Source: Spirochaetia bacterium
Lineage (GTDB): Bacteria > Spirochaetota > Spirochaetia > Treponematales > Treponemataceae
Reading direction: 5' to 3'
Assembly (NCBI GenBank): GCA_900767955.1
Contig: CAAGBC010000042.1
Location: forward strand, 1 to 38,936
Length of the DNA stretch: 38,936 nucleotides
Shown: in pieces, positions 32,565 to 38,936 of the stretch
How the letters are laid out: each line of letters opens with the position of its first letter
Numbering within the stretch: position 1 is the stretch's first letter
The notes under the pieces: model-generated
Told to the model about the DNA's origin: nothing
Databases searched by the model: none
Seen by the model: only the letters and a program-made list of their open reading frames with translations
Program-made: the position numbers and the translations under genes

Positions 32565-34820
32565 ATGATTCAAAACGAAGCATGGAACGGTTTTAAAGGA
32601 AAACTGTGGCGCGACGAAGTAAACGTTCGCGATTTTATTCAGAACAACTACACACCTTACGAAGGCGATAGTTCATTCTTGGAAGCTCCTACAGAAGCAA
32701 CAGCAAAACTCTGGAAAGAACTTCAGAAACTTCAGAAGGAAGAACACGCAAAGAATGGTGTTCTAGATATGGAAACAGAAGTTGTAACTGGTCTTACAGC
32801 TTATGGTGCAGGTTATATCTGTGAAGATGGTAAAAACCTTGAACAGGTTGTAGGTCTTCAGACTGATAAACCACTTAAACGCGCATTTATGCCTTATGGT
32901 GGAATTAAAATGGCAGAAGAATCATGCGAAATGTATGGTTACAAGCCAAATCCAGAATTGCATAAAATCTTTACTGAATATCACAAAACACACAACCAAG
33001 GTGTATTTGATGTATATACTCCAGAGATTCGTGCAGCTCGTAAAAACCACATTGTTACAGGTTTGCCTGATACATATGGACGCGGTCGTATTGTAGGTGA
33101 CTATCGTCGTGTTGCTCTTTACGGAATTGACTTCCTTATTGAACAGAAAAAAGCAGATTATGCAAACATTGGTGACGGAACAATGACAGACGATGTTATT
33201 CGTCTTCGTGAAGAAGTTGCTGATCAGATTAAAGCACTTAACGGAATGAAAGCTATGGCTGCTGCTTATGGTTTTGATATTTCTAAACCAGCTACAACAG
33301 CAAAAGAAGCTTTCCAGTGGTTATACTTCGGATATCTTGCTGCTATCAAAACACAGAATGGTGCAGCTATGTCTGTTGGTCGTATTTCTACATTCCTTGA
33401 CATTTATATTGAACGCGATATTGCAAACGGAACTCTTACAGAAAAACAGGCACAGGAACTTGTTGACCACATGGTTATGAAATTCCGTATGGTTCGTTTT
33501 GCTCGTATTAAGAGCTACAATGAATTGTTCTCTGGAGATCCAGTTTGGGCTACAGTTGAAGTTGGTGGTTTAGGACAAGATGGTCGTTCAATGGTAACAA
33601 AGAACGATTTCCGTTTCTTACATACTCTTGAAAACATGGGACCTTCTCCAGAACCTAACCTTACAGTTCTTTATTCATCACGCCTTGGACAGAATTTCAA
33701 AAAATATTCTGCATATATCAGTGTTGTAACATCTTCTATTCAGTATGAAAATGATGATGTTATGCGTCCAATTTGGGGTGATGATTATTCTATCTGTTGT
33801 TGTGTTTCTGCAACTCAGACAGGAAAAGAAATGCAGTTCTTTGGTGCTCGTGCAAACCTTGCAAAAGCTATGCTTTACGCAATCAACGGTGGTGTTGATG
33901 AAATTTCAGGTCAGCAGGTAGCTCCAGCATATCAGAAAATTACTTCTGAATATCTTGACTATAATGAATTTATGGCAAGTTATGACCGTATGCTTGAATG
34001 GCTTTCTGGAATGTATGTAAATGTATTGAATCTTATTCACTACATGCACGATAAATATTACTACGAAGCTGCAGAACTTGCACTTATTGATACAGATGTT
34101 CGTCGTACATTTGCAACTGGTATTGCTGGTTTCTCACATGTTGTTGACTCAATTTCTGCTATTAAATATGCAAAAGTAAAAGTTATTCGTGACCCAGAAA
34201 CAGGATTAACAAAATCTTTCGAAATCGAAGGTGACTTCCCTCGTTATGGTAACGATGATGAACGCGCTGATGAAATTGCTGTATGGCTTTTGAAAAACTT
34301 TATGGCAAAAATCAAGAAGCACCACACATATCGTGATTCTGAACCAACTACATCAATTCTTACTATTACATCTAATGTTGTATATGGTAAAGCAACTGGT
34401 GACTTACCTGATGGTCGTGTTGCAGGTGAACCATTCTCTCCTGGAGCAAACCCAGCTTACGGTGCAGAAAAGAACGGTTTATTAGCTTCTTTGAACTCTG
34501 TAGCAAAAGTTCCTTACGAATATGCTCTTGACGGTATTTCTAACACTCAGACAATCAGCCCTAACGCTTTAGGACATGATGATGATGAACGTTCAGAAAA
34601 ACTTGTTACAGTTCTTGATGGATATTTCGATCAGGGCGCTCACCACTTGAATGTAAACGTATTCGGTGTTGATAAACTTAAAGATGCTATGGAACATCCA
34701 GAAAAAGATGAATATGCAAACTTTACAGTTCGTGTTTCTGGATATGCTGTAAGATTTATTAACCTTACACGCGAACAGCAACTTGATGTTATTGCTCGTA
34801 ACGCACACGAAGTTCTTTAA
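32565..34820 (+). CDS. pflB: Formate C-acetyltransferase (pyruvate formate-lyase)
   Basis: The 751-residue glycyl-radical enzyme converts pyruvate and CoA to acetyl-CoA and formate without oxygen. The active-site cysteines lie in SICCCVSATQTG; C412 and C413 correspond to the E. coli 418/419 pair and C411 is an extra one. The radical Gly is G726 in RVSGYAVRFINL near the C-terminus. The start at 32565 gives MIQNEAWNGFKGKLWRDEVN, aligned with known PFLs, with GAGG eight bases upstream. Codon use differs from the neighbours (many CGT, AAC, GAC, CAG, GGT), as expected of a highly expressed gene. A 12-bp terminator follows, and the activase gene lies downstream. Confidence 0.97.
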   Translation: MIQNEAWNGFKGKLWRDEVNVRDFIQNNYTPYEGDSSFLEAPTEATAKLWKELQKLQKEEHAKNGVLDMETEVVTGLTAYGAGYICEDGKNLEQVVGLQTDKPLKRAFMPYGGIKMAEESCEMYGYKPNPELHKIFTEYHKTHNQGVFDVYTPEIRAARKNHIVTGLPDTYGRGRIVGDYRRVALYGIDFLIEQKKADYANIGDGTMTDDVIRLREEVADQIKALNGMKAMAAAYGFDISKPATTAKEAFQWLYFGYLAAIKTQNGAAMSVGRISTFLDIYIERDIANGTLTEKQAQELVDHMVMKFRMVRFARIKSYNELFSGDPVWATVEVGGLGQDGRSMVTKNDFRFLHTLENMGPSPEPNLTVLYSSRLGQNFKKYSAYISVVTSSIQYENDDVMRPIWGDDYSICCCVSATQTGKEMQFFGARANLAKAMLYAINGGVDEISGQQVAPAYQKITSEYLDYNEFMASYDRMLEWLSGMYVNVLNLIHYMHDKYYYEAAELALIDTDVRRTFATGIAGFSHVVDSISAIKYAKVKVIRDPETGLTKSFEIEGDFPRYGNDDERADEIAVWLLKNFMAKIKKHHTYRDSEPTTSILTITSNVVYGKATGDLPDGRVAGEPFSPGANPAYGAEKNGLLASLNSVAKVPYEYALDGISNTQTISPNALGHDDDERSEKLVTVLDGYFDQGAHHLNVNVFGVDKLKDAMEHPEKDEYANFTVRVSGYAVRFINLTREQQLDVIARNAHEVL

Positions 34821-34846
34821 TAGAAACTTTTAGTGTAAAATAAATG

Positions 34847-34889
34847 AATGTCATTGCATTACATCTGTATTGCAATGACATTTTTTTTT
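34847..34889 (+). terminator. Intrinsic terminator after pflB
   Basis: AATGTCATTGCA (34847-34858) pairs perfectly with TGCAATGACATT (34871-34882), and nine T follow from 34881. It separates pflB from pflA, consistent with much higher pflB output. Confidence 0.9.
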
Positions 34890-34962
34890 GTATAAAGTAA
34901 ATTATATTTGGTGAAGAAAAATTATAAAAACTTTTCCACTGATTTTTATTGAGAGGTAATTT

Positions 34963-35724
34963 ATGGCAGATATTTTAGAACATAATGGATATATTAATTC
35001 AACAGAAACTTTTGGGTCAGTAGATGGACCTGGAATTCGTTTTGTTATTTTTCTTTCTGGCTGTCCTTTGCGTTGTAAATATTGTCACAATCCTGATACA
35101 TGGGCAAAAAAAGGTGAAGAAAAATCTCCTTCAGAAATATTTAATCAAGCAATTCGTTATCGTCCATATTGGAAAGATGAAGGTGGAATTACAGTTTCTG
35201 GTGGGGAACCTCTTGGTCAGATAGATTTTTTGCTAGATTTATTTAAGTTGGCAAAGCAAAATAATGTAAGCACTGTAATTGATACTTCTGGAAGCCCATT
35301 TACTAAGGAAGGGGAATGGTTTGATAAATTTAATGAATTATTAGAATTAACAGATTTATTTATTGTAGATATAAAACACATTGATGAAAATGAACATATT
35401 GAATTAACTGGAAAAACTGGAAAAAATATTCGTCAGATGTTGGAATATTTATCAGATAAAAATAAACCAGTTTGGATTCGTCATGTTTTGGTTCCTGGAA
35501 TTACAGATAATGATGAATATTTAATCAAAACAAGAGATTATATTCGCACTTTAAAAAATGTTCAAAGAGTGGAAGTTTTACCATACCACTCTTTTGGAAT
35601 TTACAAATGGAAAGAATTGAATCTTGAATACAAACTTGACGATGTTGAACAGCCAACAAAAGAGCGTGTTCAAAACGCACAAGCTATTTTAGAAATAGAA
35701 AAGTATGATGGATATAAAAAATAA
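34963..35724 (+). CDS. pflA: Pyruvate formate-lyase activating enzyme
   Basis: The 253-residue radical-SAM enzyme installs the glycyl radical on PflB. The 4Fe-4S motif CxxxCxxC is C34, C38 and C41 in SGCPLRCKYCHNPDTW. 'GGITVSGGEPLGQ' is the SAM-binding GGEP segment, 'VIDTSGSPFTKEGEWF' and 'LFIVDIKHIDENEHIELTG' follow, and the C-terminal 'VEVLPYHSFGIYKW' is typical of PflA. Length agrees with E. coli PflA (246). GAGAGGT precedes the ATG. It converges with the GH73 gene, eight bp apart, without a visible terminator. Confidence 0.96.
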   Translation: MADILEHNGYINSTETFGSVDGPGIRFVIFLSGCPLRCKYCHNPDTWAKKGEEKSPSEIFNQAIRYRPYWKDEGGITVSGGEPLGQIDFLLDLFKLAKQNNVSTVIDTSGSPFTKEGEWFDKFNELLELTDLFIVDIKHIDENEHIELTGKTGKNIRQMLEYLSDKNKPVWIRHVLVPGITDNDEYLIKTRDYIRTLKNVQRVEVLPYHSFGIYKWKELNLEYKLDDVEQPTKERVQNAQAILEIEKYDGYKK

Positions 35725-35732
35725 ATTATTAT

Positions 35733-36326
35733 CTATTTTGCAAATGTTTCCATTTTGGAAAGTATAACATTTAATTTTTGACCATATTCTTTGTCAGCGG
35801 CCCAAGTTCCTGCCAATTCAAAAACGGTAGGAGCTTTGCCTCTTGGTCTTACCCATTTATATCGCTTGTCAATTAGTTGATTTTTTAGAGTAACATCTTC
35901 TGTCGTTCCATAGGCATGAAGATGCTGAATGTGAGCTCTTACGCCTTCTTGTTCTGTTTTAAACCATTCACCTTTGTTATTTTCATCAATTGCACCAAGT
36001 CCACAGTAATTGTGCATTTCTTTTGTAACTAAATTTCCGAATGATAAATAGCCTGTTTCCAAACACATTTGTGCAAAAGCCACATCGGAATTAATTCCTT
36101 CTAAGTTTGCTTCAATCACATAAAATCTTGCAAGTCGTTCAACTAATTTTTTGTCAGAATTTGGTTTTTGTGACATAAAATAATTTGTTAATTGTTTAGA
36201 AGACAAAACTGGTTTTCCTGTAAGTTCTCGTGAGATTCCTTTTGTTCCGAAGGACATAGAAGTACAAGAATAGAAAATAACTGTGAAAAATAAAGTAAAA
36301 ATAATGTAATAAATTGATTTCTTCAT
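35733..36326 (-). CDS. Glucosaminidase-domain (GH73) lipoprotein
   Basis: The 197-residue protein starts MKKSIYYIIFTLFFTVIFYSC, a lipoprotein signal with Cys21. The mature part is a GH73 mannosyl-glycoprotein endo-beta-N-acetylglucosaminidase-type domain: 'VIEANLEGINSDVAFAQMCLETGYLSFG' with a catalytic-Glu candidate in LETGY, 'KEMHNYCGLGAID', 'TEQEGVRAHIQHLHAYG' and 'WAADKEYGQKLNVIL'. It would trim peptidoglycan glycan strands in the periplasm from a lipid anchor. No Shine-Dalgarno is obvious upstream of the ATG. Confidence 0.88.
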   Translation of the reverse strand: MKKSIYYIIFTLFFTVIFYSCTSMSFGTKGISRELTGKPVLSSKQLTNYFMSQKPNSDKKLVERLARFYVIEANLEGINSDVAFAQMCLETGYLSFGNLVTKEMHNYCGLGAIDENNKGEWFKTEQEGVRAHIQHLHAYGTTEDVTLKNQLIDKRYKWVRPRGKAPTVFELAGTWAADKEYGQKLNVILSKMETFAK

Positions 36327-36431
36327 ATTTTGTTTTCGGATGTTTTTGATTGCAAGATAACAAGAGTTTTTTATAATTTTTTTTACAGAAAATTGCCGAA
36401 AATGAATAATTTTTAGAATATATATATTGAA

Positions 36432-37085
36432 ATGAAAATTACAAAACCTAACATACGAGAGCTTGTATTAAAGCATGGTATAACTTTTCCTTCAAATGAG
36501 GAATTGATTATGTTAATTTTGGGAAGTGGTTCTGGGGAAAATTCCATAAAATCAATTTCCAAAAAGGTTTCTACGATTTTATATGATTCAGCAGAAAACG
36601 AAATTGTGGAAAATTTAATGAAAATAAAAGGAATGGGAAGTAGTAAATCACTAGCAATTGCTGCTGCAATAGAATTAGGAAGGAGGCGTAATTGTCATAA
36701 AAATGCAGTGATAAAATGTCCTAGAGATGTTGTTCCTTTTCTGAAAAATTATTCTATGCGGACTAAAGAGCATTTTATTTGTGTAACATTAAACGGAGGT
36801 CATGAAATTATTCAAATAAGAGTTGTTTCTGTTGGAACATTGAATAAAACAATTGTACATCCGCGTGAAATTTTTTCTGATGCATTAAAAGAAAATGCTG
36901 CATCAATTATTGTTTGTCATAATCATCCTTCGGGAAATGTAGAACCCTCTGATGAAGATATTCAAACAACGAAGAATTTAATAAAAGCTGCAAAATTGAT
37001 TGGAATTCCACTTTTGGATCATATAATTATTGATAAAAATTCCTATTTCAGTTTTCTTGAACATGAATTGTTGTTTACTGAATAA
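36432..37085 (+). CDS. radC: RadC-family JAB/MPN metalloprotein
   Basis: The 217-residue protein has an N-terminal helix-hairpin-helix-like region ('IKGMGSSKSLAIAAAIELGRR') and a C-terminal JAB1/MPN domain with the RadC motif VCHNHPSGNVEPSDED (H163, H165, and the SxxD/E ligand). RadC proteins have a zinc site but no agreed function; the old DNA-repair role is disputed and a metal-dependent protease role is unproven. The ATG at 36432 has only a weak AT-rich upstream region; TAGAAT at 36414-36419 suggests a very short leader. It is followed closely by a gene with its own promoter inside the radC end. Confidence 0.92.
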   Translation: MKITKPNIRELVLKHGITFPSNEELIMLILGSGSGENSIKSISKKVSTILYDSAENEIVENLMKIKGMGSSKSLAIAAAIELGRRRNCHKNAVIKCPRDVVPFLKNYSMRTKEHFICVTLNGGHEIIQIRVVSVGTLNKTIVHPREIFSDALKENAASIIVCHNHPSGNVEPSDEDIQTTKNLIKAAKLIGIPLLDHIIIDKNSYFSFLEHELLFTE

Positions 37086-37105
37086 ATTAATTGTATAATT
37101 ATCGT
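37071..37105 (+). promoter_or_regulatory. Candidate leaderless promoter of the PEGA protein gene
   Basis: TTGTTT (37071-37076, within the end of radC), 17 bp, TATAAT (37094-37099), six bases and ATG at 37106. No Shine-Dalgarno is present. Confidence 0.6.
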
Positions 37106-38713
37106 ATGACTTATATGAAAAGAAAATTGTTAGGAATTTTTATTTTTTGTCTTGTTGGTGGATTTTGTTTTGCAGAAGAAATTTCTATTAATAGTGATAT
37201 TAATTATTTAAAGGCAGATTCAATTTATGAATTAAAAGAAAAAAGGTCGAATGTATTAATAAGAGCTAATGTTCAAAATGCTAATGTGTATTTGAATAAT
37301 ATTTTGCAAGGACAAGCTCCTTTATCGTTAAATAATTTATCATCTGGAGTTTATTTACTTTCTGTAAAAAAAGCTGGGTATACAACGGAAGAATTTTACA
37401 TAAGGGTAAGGGAAGGAAAATCTTATCGATATTATGTTGAATTAAAAAAGAATGTAGGAATTATAGAAGTTGAAGATGTTCCTTACGGAAGCGTTGTATA
37501 TGTAGATGGCGTAAAAATGTCAGATTATAGGTTTGAAGTAGAAACTGGCTGGCATTCAGTAAAAGTTCGTGCTTTTGGATATAAAGATTTTTCTACTGAT
37601 ATTTATGTTAAGCGTCGTTCTTTTAATTCTATTCCTGTGGAACTTGAAAAAGCCAATTTTGAAATTACAAGTTTTTCTGTATCAAAACAAAAATTTAATC
37701 CTTTTTATAAAGGAACAATAGGGGAATGTGAATTTGATATATCTGTAACAACTGATAGCCAAGAGTTTGGCTTTTTTGAAATTACAACAGTCAATGGGGA
37801 AGTTGTTTTTTCAAGGCACTTAAATCATTTTTCTACATGGACGCAAACTGTTCATTGGAATGGTAGAAGTGATGATGGTCAGCTTTTGCCTCCTGGAATT
37901 TATATTGCGACAGTTTCGATAGACGGTATTACAAAAAAAATATCAACAATTATAGATTACTCTTTGGTTTATCAATTGGTAGATATAAATTCCTTAGGAA
38001 CTTCTGTTGGAACCACTTCAACTGCTTTTGTGTTGCCAAAATCTTCAACTGTTTTTAATTTTGCTTTAGAACCAACATGGAATAATAATTTTTCATTTTA
38101 TGGAATTCCATTTGAAGTTGGATTTGCTCATTCTTTGGCAAATTGGGCGGAATTTACATTAAGAATGAAATGCTTTGCGGGTATAGAAGAAACTCCTATT
38201 ATGCTGAATCTTGGGTTAAAACTTGCTGGAAAAACAAATGCTTTTTGTTATGGAATTGGTGTAAAGTATGGTTATTCTTCAGAGCCTGTTTATGAACCTT
38301 ATGGATTTTCTTATGGAAGTGGATTTGGTTTTACAGGTGCATTAGGAATTCAAGGTTTGGGATATTACTTTGGATATGCTTCGGAGTATGTGTTTGGCTC
38401 AAAAACTGGTGCTTTTTCAGAAGATAATGATACTTGGAAAAATGGAATTGCATTGTTAATTCAGCCAACGCAAAATGTTGCTATAAAAGCGTGGTCAAAT
38501 TTGCACAGTAATTTTAATCATTATGAGGATAGTGTAAACGCAGCTAAAAATAATAGCGAAAATTATTGGACAAGATGTATTGATTCTGGAATTGGAATTT
38601 CTTTGATGATTCCAACAACTTACATTATTTTTGACGCAAAACTTATGAATGTTACATATTTTGGAGATAGTTCATATTTTATGGGGTCTGTGGGATTATC
38701 GTTTTTATACTAA
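37106..38713 (+). CDS. PEGA-domain and FlgD-like Ig envelope protein with C-terminal beta-barrel-like region
   Basis: The 535-residue protein has a signal peptide ending near GGFCFA-EE (residues 1-23). Two PEGA-like domains follow: about 50-113 ('NVYLNNILQGQAPLSLNNLS') and about 117-180 ('SVVYVDGVKMSDYRFEVETG'). Next comes a FlgD Ig-like segment (about 200-290) with 'WNGRSDDGQLLPPGIYIATV'. The last 220 residues are beta-strand-rich with alternating aromatic residues and end in 'YFMGSVGLSFLY', consistent with an outer-membrane barrel. An envelope or surface role is inferred. The start at 37106 follows the promoter evidence; a TTG five codons upstream is possible. It ends 10 bp from a convergent partial gene. 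Confidence 0.75.
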   Translation: MTYMKRKLLGIFIFCLVGGFCFAEEISINSDINYLKADSIYELKEKRSNVLIRANVQNANVYLNNILQGQAPLSLNNLSSGVYLLSVKKAGYTTEEFYIRVREGKSYRYYVELKKNVGIIEVEDVPYGSVVYVDGVKMSDYRFEVETGWHSVKVRAFGYKDFSTDIYVKRRSFNSIPVELEKANFEITSFSVSKQKFNPFYKGTIGECEFDISVTTDSQEFGFFEITTVNGEVVFSRHLNHFSTWTQTVHWNGRSDDGQLLPPGIYIATVSIDGITKKISTIIDYSLVYQLVDINSLGTSVGTTSTAFVLPKSSTVFNFALEPTWNNNFSFYGIPFEVGFAHSLANWAEFTLRMKCFAGIEETPIMLNLGLKLAGKTNAFCYGIGVKYGYSSEPVYEPYGFSYGSGFGFTGALGIQGLGYYFGYASEYVFGSKTGAFSEDNDTWKNGIALLIQPTQNVAIKAWSNLHSNFNHYEDSVNAAKNNSENYWTRCIDSGIGISLMIPTTYIIFDAKLMNVTYFGDSSYFMGSVGLSFLY

Positions 38714-38723
38714 GTAGAAAAAC

Positions 38724-38899
38724 TTACACATGAACTGGCAATTTGAACAAATAAACTGCAGTTTTCCACATGACATTATCATAATCTTCTTTGGAAATTA
38801 ATTTTGGCAATTCGTAGAAGTAATCTTGATATATTGAGCGTTGTCCAAAAGGATTGTGGTGATATGTGTCTAACCCGTCAATTGGCATATCGCCACAAT
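38724..38899 (-). CDS. Partial C-terminal end of an unidentified protein (possibly amidohydrolase-like)
   Basis: Only the last 57 codons or so are present, reading CGDMPIDGLDTYHHNPFG onward to 'LISKEDYDNVMWKTAVYLFKLPVHV' and a TAA stop. The 5' part is cut off by the contig end. The reading frame continues upstream only through adapter sequence, giving the spurious peptide VTGVQTCALPIY, which must not be counted as protein. The tail 'ISKEDYDNVMWKTAVYLFKLP' recalls the end of amidohydrolase-type TIM-barrel enzymes, but 57 residues are too few to be sure. Confidence 0.5.
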
Positions 38900-38936
38900 A
38901 GATCGGAAGAGCACACGTCTGAACTCCAGTCACCAC
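38900..38936. other. Illumina TruSeq adapter sequence at the contig end (artefact)
   Basis: Bases 38900-38933 match the TruSeq read-1 3' adapter beginning AGATCGGAAGAGCACACGTC and ending CCAGTCAC. The last three bases, CAC, would be the beginning of an index. On the reverse strand it translates to the well-known contaminant peptide GVQTCALPI. This is not genomic sequence. Confidence 0.98.

Noticed and set aside
1..38936. CRISPR arrays, tRNA or rRNA genes
   Set aside because: Reading both strands I saw no regularly spaced repeats, no cloverleaf with a TTCRA arm, and no rRNA signature.
38900..38936. N-terminal extension of the last reverse-strand gene
   Set aside because: The extension is translated from Illumina adapter.

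Overview
The window reads as an AT-rich chromosomal contig from a host-associated spirochaete, most likely a gut or rumen Treponema. This placement is inferred from gene content: several lipoproteins with a lipobox cysteine near residue 20, a very large ankyrin lipoprotein, a DUF1566-type lipoprotein, a PEGA/FlgD-like outer-membrane protein, an AIR-carboxylase-like PurE with no PurK beside it, and a strictly fermentative gene set (PflB/PflA, D-lactate dehydrogenase). No database search was possible. The right edge is a true contig end: the last 37 bases are Illumina adapter sequence, not genome.

Layout. Positions 1-6800 are an accessory region. It holds a tandem hairpin array, a degenerate Rpn/PD-(D/E)XK protein, a lipoprotein, two GNAT acetyltransferases around a truncated IS3-family transposase, a frameshifted gene remnant, a zinc-ribbon membrane protein, an ankyrin-like lipoprotein and an ANT(6)-like nucleotidyltransferase. 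Positions 6800-18340 are mostly core: O-methyltransferase, LeuRS, a TPR protein, a topoisomerase IV-type B subunit with a histone-like N-terminal tail, a CPA2 antiporter, a paired M16 peptidase operon and a NudC-type pyrophosphatase. Positions 18391-24150 hold purE-purF-purM, an internal terminator, then purN, a secreted GH13 amylase and a YerC/TrpR-like regulator. Positions 24170-28645 hold the 925-residue ankyrin lipoprotein and two unknown membrane-associated proteins. Positions 28662-38713 carry D-LDH, a His-rich COG0523 metallochaperone with a MATE transporter, pflB-pflA, a GH73 lipoprotein, radC and a PEGA/beta-barrel protein. A truncated reverse-strand gene runs into the adapter.

The most notable signal is in gene starts rather than in a gene. 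Six genes have no convincing Shine-Dalgarno sequence. Each instead has a -35-like element, exactly 17 bp, a -10 hexamer, exactly 6 bp, then ATG. The predicted transcription start is therefore the A of the start codon, which suggests leaderless mRNAs. These sit beside genes with textbook GGAGG sites, so two initiation modes appear to coexist. A second unusual start is leuS: its GGAGG lies 33 nt from the ATG, but a perfect 8-bp hairpin between them would reduce the effective spacing to about 11 nt.

Other structure includes a diverged dispersed intergenic repeat present twice in opposite orientations, two convergent gene pairs with overlapping 3' coding ends, and several clear intrinsic terminators. 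I saw no rRNA, tRNA, CRISPR array or complete mobile element.
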